Notes: a model not told the origin generated them from the sequence alone. A DNA stretch of 64,000 nt from Litorimonas sp039975855 (GCA_039975855.1 JBDWGH010000003.1:655032-719031), one strand, 5' to 3'; positions 43,764-52,382 are shown, counted from the stretch's first letter. Translations and numbers: made by a program.

Positions 43764-43798
43764 CGTGTTATCCATGGCGTCAATATAGTCCTTGTACC

Positions 43799-45013
43799 CT
43801 AAGATAGGAAGAGCGCGGCTTTACGAACCGCTGCGACGAAGCGTTCAGCCTCATCCAATGTGTTGTAGATGCCGAAACTGGCGCGCGCCGTGGAATGTAT
43901 CCCAAAGCGGTCCATGAGCGGTTGCGTGCAATGCTGACCTGCCCTTACTGCCACACCGTATTTATCTAGTATCTGCGCGACATCATGCGCATGCGCCCCT
44001 TGCAGGTTGAAAGACAGAACCGGGCCTTTGTCGGCCGTTGTGCCGAAAATTCTGACAGAGTTCAGATCTGCCAAACCATCCCGCGCAGCATGATAAAGCG
44101 CCATTTCATGTTGGCGTACATCTTCTGCATCGAATTGCCCAACCCAATCAATCGCCGCACCGAGGCCGATCGCCTCAAGGATCGGCGGTGTGCCCGCTTC
44201 GAATTTGTAGGGCACATCATTATAGGTTACGCGGTCTTCGAACACGTCAGAGATCATCTCACCGCCGCCATTGAATGGCTGCATGCGCTCTAATATCTCG
44301 GATGTGCCGTAAAGCGCTCCAATGGCATTTGGACCGTAAAGCTTGTGTCCCGTCATACAGAATAGGTCCACGCCGAGGTCTTGAACATTTACATCCATAT
44401 GGACGGCAGCTTGGGTGCCGTCGGCAATCATCACCGCGCCAGCCGCTTTGGCCCATTTCGCGATGTCTTTGATGGGGTTTACTGTGCCCAATACGTTGGA
44501 CATATGCACGATGGAAACGATCTTTGTTTTCTCGCCTAGCATGGATTTGAACGCATCGAGGTCGAGTGCGCCCTCCTCAGTCACGGGAACAAAGCGGATA
44601 ACCGCGCCATATCGCTCGCGTAGGAAATGCCAGGGTACGATGTTGGAGTGATGCTCCATCTGAGAAATGATGATTTCATCGCCCGGTTCAATCAGATGCG
44701 ACAAGCCATAAGCACAAAGGTTCAACGCTTCCGTCGCACCGCGTGTGAAAACGATATTATTTTCCGAGGGGGCGCCGAGGAAATCGGCGACTTTCTTACG
44801 AGCGGCTTCAAACGCCTCTGTTGTCTCATTCGCAAGCGTATGTAGCCCACGATGCACATTGGCATAGGCATGCTCGGACTGCGCCTTCATCGCCTCCATG
44901 ACGGCCGTCGGTTTTTGCGCCGACGCCGCATTATCGAGATAGGCGAGCGGATAGCCGTTTATCTCTCGGGAAAGGACCGGAAATTGGTCTCGGATGGATT
45001 GAAGGTCAAACAT
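43799..45013 (-). CDS. sufS: SufS-type cysteine desulfurase
   Basis: A 404-residue class II cysteine desulfurase that supplies sulfur to SufBCD. YLDNAASAQKPTAV, FTRGATEALNLCAYG, MEHHSNIVPWH, the PLP lysine in MTGHKLYGPNAIG and the nucleophile Cys in RAGQHCTQPLMDRFG are all present. The start ATG at 45013 lies within the end of a small membrane-protein gene (8-base overlap). No sufE is visible in the window, though DUF59 and SufA follow. Confidence 0.95.
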   Translation of the reverse strand: MFDLQSIRDQFPVLSREINGYPLAYLDNAASAQKPTAVMEAMKAQSEHAYANVHRGLHTLANETTEAFEAARKKVADFLGAPSENNIVFTRGATEALNLCAYGLSHLIEPGDEIIISQMEHHSNIVPWHFLRERYGAVIRFVPVTEEGALDLDAFKSMLGEKTKIVSIVHMSNVLGTVNPIKDIAKWAKAAGAVMIADGTQAAVHMDVNVQDLGVDLFCMTGHKLYGPNAIGALYGTSEILERMQPFNGGGEMISDVFEDRVTYNDVPYKFEAGTPPILEAIGLGAAIDWVGQFDAEDVRQHEMALYHAARDGLADLNSVRIFGTTADKGPVLSFNLQGAHAHDVAQILDKYGVAVRAGQHCTQPLMDRFGIHSTARASFGIYNTLDEAERFVAAVRKAALFLS

Positions 45014-45209
45014 TGAAATAAAACACCGAGAAAAAAATTGCAGCTATTGGCACAAACCAAAGATAGAGCTTTGGGCTCTTGAAAGCATATAGAACGCCAT
45101 CCGTTTTGAACCGCGGGTCTTTAACAATCGAAACGTTCATTCCGATTACTCCGATAATCAGAGCGAAGACCAGCATATAGGTTACAAAAGGACTCAACGC
45201 GCCAACCAC
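45006..45209 (-). CDS. Small two-helix membrane protein between sufD and sufS
   Basis: This 67-codon frame encodes two hydrophobic helices, about residues 10-27 (YMLVFALIIGVIGMNVSI) and 49-66 (LYLWFVPIAAIFFSVFYF), joined by a basic loop (KDPRFKTDGVLYAFKSPK). It overlaps sufD by 16 bases and sufS by 8 bases, which fits translational coupling. Start could be GTG 45209 or ATG 45176. No family is recognised. The tight overlaps and clean hydropathy make a real gene more likely than chance. Confidence 0.6.
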   Translation of the reverse strand: MVGALSPFVTYMLVFALIIGVIGMNVSIVKDPRFKTDGVLYAFKSPKLYLWFVPIAAIFFSVFYFNV

Positions 45210-46231
45210 CCACGAAGTTTCTCCAACAAACTCTCACGCATGACGTCATCTTCTAGCGTATCGAATACACTCCCAAGGAAGGCTTCCGTCAATAATGCTC
45301 TTGCTTGCGCGAGGGGTATCCCGCGTTGGCGCATATAAAACAGCGCACTCTCATCCAGCGCCCCAATCGTATTGCCATGGGCGCAGGCCACATCATCTGC
45401 GTAGATTTCCAGTTCTGGCTTTGACCGAATTTCGGAGGTGTCAGACAGCATAATCGCATCATGGCGCATTTCCGCATCCGTGTGCTGCGCGGGGCGGCGA
45501 ACATGGAATTTACCTTGGAACACACCGCGTGATTTATCGGCTGTGACGCCCTTAACCGATTGGCGGATATGTCCGTCTGGGCACGCTAAATCGATATAGC
45601 TGGTCATGTCACAATGACGTTGTCCGTCGAGAAGATACGCCGCGTTAATGGTGGCTTTCACGCCCTGTCCCATCCCGGCCATGCGGGTCTCCAAACGAGA
45701 GAGTTTACCGCCAAAAGCCAATGTGTGTTGCAGCAGCTCTGACCCTGCCCAAGCTGTGACATGGGTCGTAGCCGCGCGCACAGTGGTCTCTGTATCGGTC
45801 TGAACAATCACACGGTCTAGCACAGCCTGTTCCGCGAGCTTCACATTCAAATGCGAATTCACAAATGCACCCGTTTGGCCGTCATAATGCTCGACCAATT
45901 GGATGCGTGCGCCTTTGCCGAGGCTCAGGGAAATTTGTGCATGACCGTGGGTTAGGCCTTCAATTTGGATCGGATGCTCTGATGTGAAACCAGCCGGCAC
46001 GTCAATCGCATAGACCTGCCCGGCATGTTCCGTGGCGAGGCTGTAGAGCGTCGCATCATTCGCGGCGGTTTTGGCATCCATACGGGTGACAGTTACGCCT
46101 TCGGGCACGAATATCTGCACAGGCGCGGCAACAGACAGCCCGCGCATGTCGTCAGCCACAACGCGGCTGACATCGGTCCATTTCCAGGCTTCGTCCCTAC
46201 GTGTTGGAAGGTTAAGCGGCATATGCGTCAT
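45194..46231 (-). CDS. sufD: Fe-S cluster scaffold component SufD
   Basis: SufD pairs with SufB and SufC in the scaffold complex. The 345-residue beta-helix protein shows LPTRRDEAWKWTDVSRV at the start, THVTAWAGSELLQHTLAFGG and, near the end, IYADDVACAHGNTIGALDE with the conserved His, then FYMRQRGIPLAQARALL. ATG 46231 (or 46222) lies within the end of sufC. Upstream in-frame codons to 46303 would overlap sufC further, and I discount them. Confidence 0.94.
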   Translation of the reverse strand: MTHMPLNLPTRRDEAWKWTDVSRVVADDMRGLSVAAPVQIFVPEGVTVTRMDAKTAANDATLYSLATEHAGQVYAIDVPAGFTSEHPIQIEGLTHGHAQISLSLGKGARIQLVEHYDGQTGAFVNSHLNVKLAEQAVLDRVIVQTDTETTVRAATTHVTAWAGSELLQHTLAFGGKLSRLETRMAGMGQGVKATINAAYLLDGQRHCDMTSYIDLACPDGHIRQSVKGVTADKSRGVFQGKFHVRRPAQHTDAEMRHDAIMLSDTSEIRSKPELEIYADDVACAHGNTIGALDESALFYMRQRGIPLAQARALLTEAFLGSVFDTLEDDVMRESLLEKLRGWLAR

Positions 46232-46958
46232 AACCTTCTTTTTCGAGCGTCTTGGCGAAGTCTGCATCGCCGCTGGCGGCAATTCCGCCCTTGGCAAGGA
46301 CATGTACGCGGTCCGGCACGATGTAATCGAGCAGGCGCTGATAATGGGTAATGATGAGCATGCCGCGATCAGGCGAGCGGAGTTTGTTCACGCCGTCCGC
46401 AACAATGCGCAGCGCATCCACGTCGAGGCCGGAATCCGTTTCATCCATGACGATGAAATTCGGCTCCAACATCATCATTTGGAAAATTTCCATGCGCTTC
46501 TTCTCGCCGCCAGAAAACCCGACATTGAGCGGACGTTTGAGCATTTCCGGTTTCATCTTCAGCTCGGCCGCAAGAGCGCGGGATTTCTTGAGAAATTCCG
46601 GGGCTTTCATTTCTTCCTCACCGCGCGCCTTACGTTGTGCGTTGAGCGCCGTTTTCAGGAATGTCATTGTCGGAACGCCGGGAATTTCCAGCGGATATTG
46701 GAACGACAAAAAGACACCTGCTGCCGCGCGCTCCTCCGGTTCCATCTCCAACAAGTCTTCGCCGTCCAGCGTGACCGTACCGTCCGTGACATCATATCCA
46801 TCACGTCCCGTCAGGACATAAGACAGCGTAGATTTACCGGCACCATTCGGCCCCATAATCGCATGAACTTCACCCTTGGGAACGTCGAGCGAGAGCCCCG
46901 TGAGGATTGGTTTCTGACCGTCATCAACGGCGACGTGGAGGTTATTTATTTTTAGCAT
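46212..46958 (-). CDS. sufC: Fe-S assembly ATPase SufC
   Basis: SufC is the cytoplasmic ABC-type ATPase of SufBCD. The 248-residue protein has Walker A GPNGAGKSTLSY, the Q-loop FQYPLEIPGV, the signature SGGEKKRMEI, Walker B FIVMDETDSGLD and the H-loop ITHYQRLLDYI. It overlaps sufD. In most alphaproteobacteria it follows sufB closely, but here four other genes and a repeat lie between. Confidence 0.96.
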   Translation of the reverse strand: MLKINNLHVAVDDGQKPILTGLSLDVPKGEVHAIMGPNGAGKSTLSYVLTGRDGYDVTDGTVTLDGEDLLEMEPEERAAAGVFLSFQYPLEIPGVPTMTFLKTALNAQRKARGEEEMKAPEFLKKSRALAAELKMKPEMLKRPLNVGFSGGEKKRMEIFQMMMLEPNFIVMDETDSGLDVDALRIVADGVNKLRSPDRGMLIITHYQRLLDYIVPDRVHVLAKGGIAASGDADFAKTLEKEGYDAYAA

Positions 46959-46967
46959 TATTTTTCC

Positions 46968-47417
46968 TTACAGACACGCGAGACCGCGAGATACGCCTTC
47001 GGCAGAAATGAGTGAATTAGACTGGTCAAATTTCAAAAATACGATGTAATCAAGATCGCAGACAAATGTGCCGTGGTTTCTAACGAAAACAATTTCACCT
47101 TCATTTTTCAAATCGTTTTTATACGGGTCAGTGTCGTCTTTTGGAATCCAACCTGTTGGACGCACATCACCTTCAAAACTTGAGAAACCAGCAGATAGCA
47201 ACTTTTGTTCCACCGCTTCTTTTGAGGAGCCTTCAAGTATTGGACTTGGCACTAAGGCAACCCTGTGGTCCCACGTCGTTGTTTGATGGGAAATCGCTTT
47301 CATAAATTCGTTGTTCTTTACTTCACGATCAGGGCCTGACAGCCAAAACCAAGTTGCGCCAAGTAAAACCACCAGACAGCATAAGACACCGAGGACTATC
47401 TTGTGCCACAACCTCAT
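46968..47417 (-). CDS. Hypothetical membrane-anchored protein within the suf operon
   Basis: A 149-residue protein: an N-terminal helix (IVLGVLCCLVVLLGATWFWL) then a periplasmic-looking domain of about 120 residues with one conserved-looking Trp-Ile-Pro segment (RPTGWIPKDDTD) and two Cys (FVCDLDYIVF, RGLACL) that could pair. No family is recognised. ATG 47417 overlaps the cupin stop (TGATG); the frame is also open to GTG 47426. It precedes sufC by nine bases. Confidence 0.65.
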   Translation of the reverse strand: MRLWHKIVLGVLCCLVVLLGATWFWLSGPDREVKNNEFMKAISHQTTTWDHRVALVPSPILEGSSKEAVEQKLLSAGFSSFEGDVRPTGWIPKDDTDPYKNDLKNEGEIVFVRNHGTFVCDLDYIVFLKFDQSNSLISAEGVSRGLACL

Positions 47418-47788
47418 CACACCCACTCCCCCATCGGAGCGTCGTAAACCGCGTCAACATCCGTATCGCCATTATTCTTCACGCCGTTCGGTTCGATCAG
47501 GAAGATGAGGCACTCTTCTTCGGCGCGGGGACGATGGCGGACGCCTTTGGGGACGACGATACATTCGCCCTCGCCCACAGGCACGCTTTCGCCGCCCTCA
47601 AAATCGAGAATAAACGCGCCCTTCCAGCAGAAGAACATCTCGTCCTCATGCTCGTGCGCATGGAACGGATATTCGCCTTTGATTTTGGCGAGTTTAAAAT
47701 CCTGTCCATTTAGCTGCGCGACGATTTTGGGGCGCCAGTGCTCGCTGAATTTCGAAAATTTCTCGTCTATGTTGATGGGTTGGTTCAT
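47417..47788 (-). CDS. Cupin-domain protein
   Basis: A 123-residue single cupin. The metal-binding motif 1 is visible as FHAHEHEDEMFFCWKGAFIL, with two His and a Glu, and motif 2 as VPVGEGECIVVPKGVRHRP, with a His. A small-molecule enzyme, isomerase or sensor is possible; a substrate cannot be named. It is translationally coupled to the following hypothetical gene and lies in the inserted block between sufB and sufC. Confidence 0.85.
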   Translation of the reverse strand: MNQPINIDEKFSKFSEHWRPKIVAQLNGQDFKLAKIKGEYPFHAHEHEDEMFFCWKGAFILDFEGGESVPVGEGECIVVPKGVRHRPRAEEECLIFLIEPNGVKNNGDTDVDAVYDAPMGEWV

Positions 47789-47801
47789 TGTTTGCCTAAT
47801 T

Positions 47802-47882
47802 CGTCATTACCGCCCTCGTGGCGGTAATCCATTCCAATATCTCACCACTGAATGGATTACCGGGACAAGCCCGGTAATGACG
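47802..47882. repeat. Inverted-repeat element (REP-like) between the cupin and RidA genes
   Basis: Two 33-base arms in inverted orientation: CGTCATTACCG...GGTAATCCATTC and its reverse GAATGGATTACC...CGGTAATGACG. The outer arms are identical. Inside each arm is its own hairpin (CCGCCCTCGTGGCGG and CCGGGACAAGCCCGG) that has changed in a compensatory way. This is the form of dispersed intergenic repeats such as REP/BIME elements. It may form a large cruciform or, as RNA, a double hairpin that influences operon mRNA. Confidence 0.8.
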
Positions 47883-47890
47883 GTTGAGAG

Positions 47891-48283
47891 CTATCCTTTA
47901 AAACACGTCACTTCGATTTCGATTTTCATCTTCTCATCGACCATGCCCGCGATGACCATGGTAGCCGCCGGCAAAATATTGTCGAAATGGGCTTTGATGA
48001 TCGGCAGGACCTCTTTGACATATTTTCGGTCAGACACAGTATACTGAACGCGGATTGTATGCCCGAGTTCGAAGTCCGCCGCTTTCAAAGCAGCCATAAT
48101 ATTGGTGAAGGTATTTTGGGCTTGCTGCGCTGCGCTCTCAGGCAGGGATCCATCGGAGTAATCATATCCAACAGTGCCAGAGACGAAGCACCAATCGCCC
48201 TGCACTACGGCGCGGGACATAGCATAGGCTTTTTCGCCTTCTGATAAGCTGACAAATTGACGTGTTGGTTTCTTTTTAGCCAT
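47891..48283 (-). CDS. RidA/YjgF/UK114-family protein
   Basis: A 130-residue RidA-like protein; members hydrolyse reactive enamines/imines from PLP enzymes or bind small ligands. SRAVVQGDWCFVSGTVGYDY, NTFTNIMAALKAAD and the C-terminal PAATMVIAGMVDEKMKIEIEVTCF follow the family layout. The catalytic Arg of true RidA (near R105, in RxxxxV) is not evident at the usual VARLP position, where PAATM stands, so it may belong to a non-RidA subgroup. ATG 48283 is chosen over an in-frame start at 48319. Confidence 0.83.
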   Translation of the reverse strand: MAKKKPTRQFVSLSEGEKAYAMSRAVVQGDWCFVSGTVGYDYSDGSLPESAAQQAQNTFTNIMAALKAADFELGHTIRVQYTVSDRKYVKEVLPIIKAHFDNILPAATMVIAGMVDEKMKIEIEVTCFKG

Positions 48284-48294
48284 TGTAAAATCCT

Positions 48295-48855
48295 CTATGG
48301 GCAAAGTTCTGTCGTCCATTCCATCGCGTTATCACCGCGACGGCATTTCAGACGGAGGCCGTAAGCGGCCAGTTTTTGATTAAATTTCTGCGCATCTCCG
48401 GGACCAGAGAACACGGCATAAATTTCCTGAGCAAACACAGCGTCGTCAGGCAGATTATTCCTTGCGAAAAGCATGACAGACCCGTCATCGCGTTCAAATG
48501 TAGACGAGGTCATATTCACCATATTCACGCCAGGTTCGGGGGCGAAGTAGAGACGGATTTTATCAATTGAATCGAGACGTGTTTCGCCCATCACCAAGCC
48601 AAAAGGCTCTGCTAAATCCTGAGAGTAAGCGTTGAAGTCAATGTCCTCCAAGCGGCCAGCAGGTAGTGTTTGCGGCGGGGTTGGCGGCGAAACAGTTTCG
48701 GAAGCCGTTGGCGTTGGGGGAAGCGTGATTTTTTCCGGAGTATCGGCATCACCTTTCCCCGATACCGAAACGTAAAATCCAACACCCAAACCAAGCGCGA
48801 TCGCAATCAATGCGGCAATTCGGTTCCGTTTTGTATTCGGTGCGTTGAAGATCAT
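48295..48855 (-). CDS. Hypothetical exported/membrane-anchored protein downstream of sufB
   Basis: A 186-residue protein with an N-terminal helix (IAALIAIALGLGVGFYVSV), a Pro/Thr-rich linker (LPPTPTASETVSPPTPPQTLP) and a soluble domain with a Cys pair near the end (LKCRRGDN, TTELCP). No family is recognised. It begins with an ATGA overlap with the sufB stop, so it is coupled to sufB. Like the protein at 46968 it has an anchor, then a periplasmic-type domain with a terminal Cys pair; whether the two are related is unclear. Confidence 0.65.
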   Translation of the reverse strand: MIFNAPNTKRNRIAALIAIALGLGVGFYVSVSGKGDADTPEKITLPPTPTASETVSPPTPPQTLPAGRLEDIDFNAYSQDLAEPFGLVMGETRLDSIDKIRLYFAPEPGVNMVNMTSSTFERDDGSVMLFARNNLPDDAVFAQEIYAVFSGPGDAQKFNQKLAAYGLRLKCRRGDNAMEWTTELCP

Positions 48856-50351
48856 CCGACTGACCCTTCTAAAGAGATTGCGACGAGCTTTTGCGCTTCG
48901 ACGGCAAACTCCATTGGGAGTTCTTGGAGCACATCGCGGCAGAACCCATTCACGAGGAGCGCCACGGCGTCCTCTTCAGATAGACCGCGTTGACGGCAAT
49001 AGAAGAGCTGATCATCTGACAGCTTTGACGTTGTCGCCTCATGTTCAAATTGCGCAGTGGGCGTATTGCTCTCGATATAGGGCACAGTATGAGCGCCGCA
49101 GAGGTCACCAATGAGCAAGCTATCACATTGCGTGAAATTCCGCGCGCCTGTCGCTTTTTTGTGAGCACTGACAAGGCCGCGATAAGTCGAATTTGATTTC
49201 CCCGCACTAATCCCTTTTGAGATCACGCGTGATTTGGTGTTCTTTCCTAAATGGATCATCTTTGTGCCTGTATCGGCCTGCTGATGCCCATTGGTAATCG
49301 CGATGGAATAGAACTCGCCTTGGGAATTATCACCGCGCAAAATGCAGGACGGATATTTCCATGTGACAGCAGACCCGGTTTCGACTTGGGTCCAAGAGAC
49401 TTTGGAATTCGCGCCGCGACAATCCGCACGCTTTGTCACGAAGTTATAGACGCCGCCCTTGCCTTCTGCGTCACCCGGCCACCAATTCTGAACAGTGGAA
49501 TATTTCACTTCCGCATCTTCATGGACGATGATCTCAACAATCGCCGCGTGAAGCTGGTTTTCATCCCGCATAGGGGCCGTACAGCCTTCCAAATAAGACA
49601 CGTAAGAGCCTTTATCAGCGATGATGAGCGTGCGTTCAAACTGACCCGTTCCTTGGGCATTCATCCGGAAATAAGTCGACAGCTCCATGGGGCAACGCAC
49701 GCCCGGCGGAATGTAAACGAATGATCCGTCAGAGAAGACAGCGTTATTGAGCGTCGCGTAGTAATTATCTGTGACCGGAACCACTGATCCCATATATTTC
49801 TTCACGAGCTCTGGATGGTCTTTCACGGCTTCAGAGAAGCTACAGAAAATCACGCCATGCTTAGCGAGCTCTTTCTTGAATGTTGTGACTACGGAAACAG
49901 AATCGAAGACGGCATCGACAGCAACCTTTGGCGCGCCTTTAACACCTGCCAAAACCTCTTGTTCTTTCAGGGAAATTCCGAGTTTGTTATAGACCTCAAG
50001 AATTTCAGGATCGACCTCATCAAGAGAGTTGAGCTCCTTCTTCTTCACGGGCGAAGCGTAATAATACATGTCCTGAAAGTCGATCTTCGGATAATCGACC
50101 ATAGCCCATTCCGGCTCTTCCAGGGTCAGCCAGCGGTTATAGGCTTCCAAACGCCAATCGAGGAGCCATTGCGGCTCATCCTTCTTTTCACTGATGAAGC
50201 GGACGATATCCTCATTCAGGCCTTTCGGCGCGAATTCCTGCTCGATGTCGGAATCAAACCCATATTTATACTTGTCGGCTTCTAACGAGCGAACACCTTC
50301 AACGGTTTCGTCATCAATGCTGTCTTTGGCAATTTTTACGTCTTCGCTCAT
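48852..50351 (-). CDS. sufB: Fe-S cluster scaffold SufB
   Basis: SufB is the core scaffold on which SufBC2D builds clusters. The 499-residue protein contains GLNEDIVRFISEKKDEP, YIPPGVRCPMELSTYFR, VSYLEGCTAPMRDENQLHA with the conserved Cys, KGGVYNFVTKRA and C-terminal FYCRQRGLSEEDAVALLVNGF. ATG overlaps the cysteine desulfurase stop upstream. Four genes and an inverted repeat separate it from sufC. Confidence 0.96.
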   Translation of the reverse strand: MSEDVKIAKDSIDDETVEGVRSLEADKYKYGFDSDIEQEFAPKGLNEDIVRFISEKKDEPQWLLDWRLEAYNRWLTLEEPEWAMVDYPKIDFQDMYYYASPVKKKELNSLDEVDPEILEVYNKLGISLKEQEVLAGVKGAPKVAVDAVFDSVSVVTTFKKELAKHGVIFCSFSEAVKDHPELVKKYMGSVVPVTDNYYATLNNAVFSDGSFVYIPPGVRCPMELSTYFRMNAQGTGQFERTLIIADKGSYVSYLEGCTAPMRDENQLHAAIVEIIVHEDAEVKYSTVQNWWPGDAEGKGGVYNFVTKRADCRGANSKVSWTQVETGSAVTWKYPSCILRGDNSQGEFYSIAITNGHQQADTGTKMIHLGKNTKSRVISKGISAGKSNSTYRGLVSAHKKATGARNFTQCDSLLIGDLCGAHTVPYIESNTPTAQFEHEATTSKLSDDQLFYCRQRGLSEEDAVALLVNGFCRDVLQELPMEFAVEAQKLVAISLEGSVG

Positions 50352-51472
50352 GCGGCGACTCCTTTAGCCTTAATACGGCGCACTTTGGCCCAGGCGCTGA
50401 TAAATGTTTCGACATCTTGCGTCGTAGAATTATTTCCAAAACTGACGCGGATAGCGCCTTTTGGGGCTTCGGCGCTTCGGCCCATTGCAACAATCGCCCG
50501 GCTTTCCCCGACCTTGCCAGATGAACAGGCCGTCCCTGTGGAAACGGAGATACCAGCTAAATCCAAAGCCATCATCAAAGTCATAGATGACGCATCTGGC
50601 ACGGCGAAAAAGCATGTGTTCGGCAGGCGCTCTGCACCGTCCCCAAAAATAACAACGTTTGGCTCTAGCGCTTTCAAACGCGCTTCCAGATTATCGCGTA
50701 AGTCCCGCGTATGTTTGAGGTCGATGAGGCACTCACACGCCGCGCCGAAACCCGCAATTCCAGACACATTATGTGTTCCCGACCGACGACGGCGTTCCTG
50801 TCCGCCACCTGACAGTAGGGGCGTAAAGGGCGCGGACGGCGCAACATAGAGAGCGCCGACACCTTTGGGTCCGCCAATTTTATGTGCAGAGACCGCCAAA
50901 TAGTCTGGCGTAGACGGCATTGTAATTTTTCCGAGCGCCTGCGTGGCGTCGATAAGGATCAACCCACCAGCGTCAGCAACAAGGTCAACCGCCGTGTCGA
51001 CATCTTGGATCACGCCTGTTTCGCTATTGGCTGCCACCATAGAAACAAATGGACGGCCATCCACCTCACCCCAAGATGCGAGACGAGTCTTCAACCAGGC
51101 CATGTCAGACCGCCCTTCTCGGTCCACAGGAATAAGCTCATAGGTCACGCCGAAATTCTCTGCGGCGTTGATGGTCGCGGGATGGTCCATACTGGAGATC
51201 AACAGGCGTTTACTTCCAGCTTGGATAGCGGACCAAATGGCGGTGTTACAGCTTTCCGTCCCGCCACTTGTAAAAACAATATCTTGCGCGCAAACGCCCA
51301 TCGCCAAACCGACATGTTCCCGTGCTTTGGACACGATCGCATTGGCTGCGCGGCCATCACCATGCTGTGCGCTCGGATTACCGGTAACGTTCAGGGCATC
51401 CGTCATCGCTTCGATGACGTTTGGCCAAACGATCGTCGTTGCGTTATGATCAAGATAGACGCGATCTGTCAT
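50348..51472 (-). CDS. IscS/NifS-type cysteine desulfurase
   Basis: A 374-residue class I cysteine desulfurase: YLDHNATTIVWPNV, FTSGGTESCNTAIW, SMDHPATINAA, the PLP lysine in AVSAHKIGGPKGVG and the catalytic Cys in STGTACSSGKV. It is a second desulfurase beside SufS, as often found between iscR and sufB in alphaproteobacteria. It overlaps both its neighbours (ATGA at each end). Confidence 0.93.
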   Translation of the reverse strand: MTDRVYLDHNATTIVWPNVIEAMTDALNVTGNPSAQHGDGRAANAIVSKAREHVGLAMGVCAQDIVFTSGGTESCNTAIWSAIQAGSKRLLISSMDHPATINAAENFGVTYELIPVDREGRSDMAWLKTRLASWGEVDGRPFVSMVAANSETGVIQDVDTAVDLVADAGGLILIDATQALGKITMPSTPDYLAVSAHKIGGPKGVGALYVAPSAPFTPLLSGGGQERRRRSGTHNVSGIAGFGAACECLIDLKHTRDLRDNLEARLKALEPNVVIFGDGAERLPNTCFFAVPDASSMTLMMALDLAGISVSTGTACSSGKVGESRAIVAMGRSAEAPKGAIRVSFGNNSTTQDVETFISAWAKVRRIKAKGVAA

Positions 51473-51942
51473 TCCGCAGCCTCGACTTCAAATCCATCTA
51501 AGTTGTTTAGATAGAATTTTTGAATTTTCTCATCACTATAAATCCGAAAATATCCCTCCGACAGGTTGACCGCCTTTATTATCAAGGACTGCACACCACC
51601 TTTTTCCATTCCTTTGTTGTCATATAGTAACCCTGTCCGGCTGACTGGAAACTTCTTCAGTGGTTTACGAATTTTCTTCTTCGCTATTCGATCAAACACG
51701 GAAACAAAATTAGGTAGGTTGGTAACTTCTTGCCAACCCCAATCTCTCGGTGGGCACAGTAGATGTTCAGACAAAACACCACACAATCTATCCAAATAGT
51801 GAACCTCAAGGTCACTAAATGAACGTCTCAAATCCCGAGAATTTTCAAAAACTTCTAAGAACAACGCACCATTTGCATCCAATGCGCTCTGACTATGCTC
51901 GTAGAACCAGATAGAATTCTTACTTTTTGGAAGAAGGCTCAT
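51469..51942 (-). CDS. Hypothetical protein between iscR and the cysteine desulfurase
   Basis: A 157-residue cytoplasmic-looking protein with no recognised family (IWFYEHSQSALDANGALFLE, YLDRLCGVLSEHLLCPPRDWGW, KKKIRKPLKKFP). It is mixed helix and strand, Trp/Tyr/Phe-rich, with a basic patch in the middle. Its codon use is A+T-richer than the flanking suf genes, suggesting a later insertion. It is linked to iscR and to the desulfurase by ATGA overlaps on both sides, so it is co-translated. Confidence 0.65.
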   Translation of the reverse strand: MSLLPKSKNSIWFYEHSQSALDANGALFLEVFENSRDLRRSFSDLEVHYLDRLCGVLSEHLLCPPRDWGWQEVTNLPNFVSVFDRIAKKKIRKPLKKFPVSRTGLLYDNKGMEKGGVQSLIIKAVNLSEGYFRIYSDEKIQKFYLNNLDGFEVEAAE

Positions 51943-52382
51943 TCCGCCGCCTCCAGATCCGTTGCGAGCGGCAAACGTCCATCAACAACGTCTTGGACCG
52001 TAATAGAGGCGAGAAAGCCCTCGATGTGGTTCTCAAGCGCGCCCCAGAGATCGTGGGTCAAGCAACGGTCCGTCCGGCCCGTACAAGCTAGTTTCGCGTC
52101 AGGGGTGCAGCCATGGGCCTTTGGCGCCGCATCTACAGCGTGAATAATGGAATCGAGCGCTATAGATGTAGCGGGTCGCGATAAGCTGTACCCACCCTGC
52201 GCCCCGCGGACGGATTCAACCAAACCTGCGCGGCGTAGTTTCCCGAAAAGCTGTTCCAAAAACGTCACTGATATCGCCTGACGTGCACCAATTGCAGAGA
52301 GCGACTCGCACGCATTCGGACCTTGCGCGGCCAAATCGGCCACGGCCATTACGGCATATCGTCCCTTTGCGGTCAGTTTCAC
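51939..52382 (-). CDS. iscR: Rrf2-family Fe-S regulator IscR
   Basis: IscR senses Fe-S cluster supply and represses or activates Fe-S assembly genes. The 147-residue winged-helix protein starts MKLTAKGRYAVMAVADLA, has QAISVTFLEQLFGKLRRAGLV, RGAQGGYSLSRP, and the cluster ligands Cys92, Cys100 and Cys107 with His110 following. The spacing is slightly longer than E. coli IscR. It heads the suf operon. A type 1 IscR box lies about 110 bases upstream. Confidence 0.94.
   Translation of the reverse strand: MKLTAKGRYAVMAVADLAAQGPNACESLSAIGARQAISVTFLEQLFGKLRRAGLVESVRGAQGGYSLSRPATSIALDSIIHAVDAAPKAHGCTPDAKLACTGRTDRCLTHDLWGALENHIEGFLASITVQDVVDGRLPLATDLEAAE

Noticed and set aside
46071..46955. A 294-codon plus-strand frame opposite sufC and sufD
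   Set aside because: It is antisense to two unmistakable genes, is rich in Arg/His as expected of a complementary frame, and lacks a family match.
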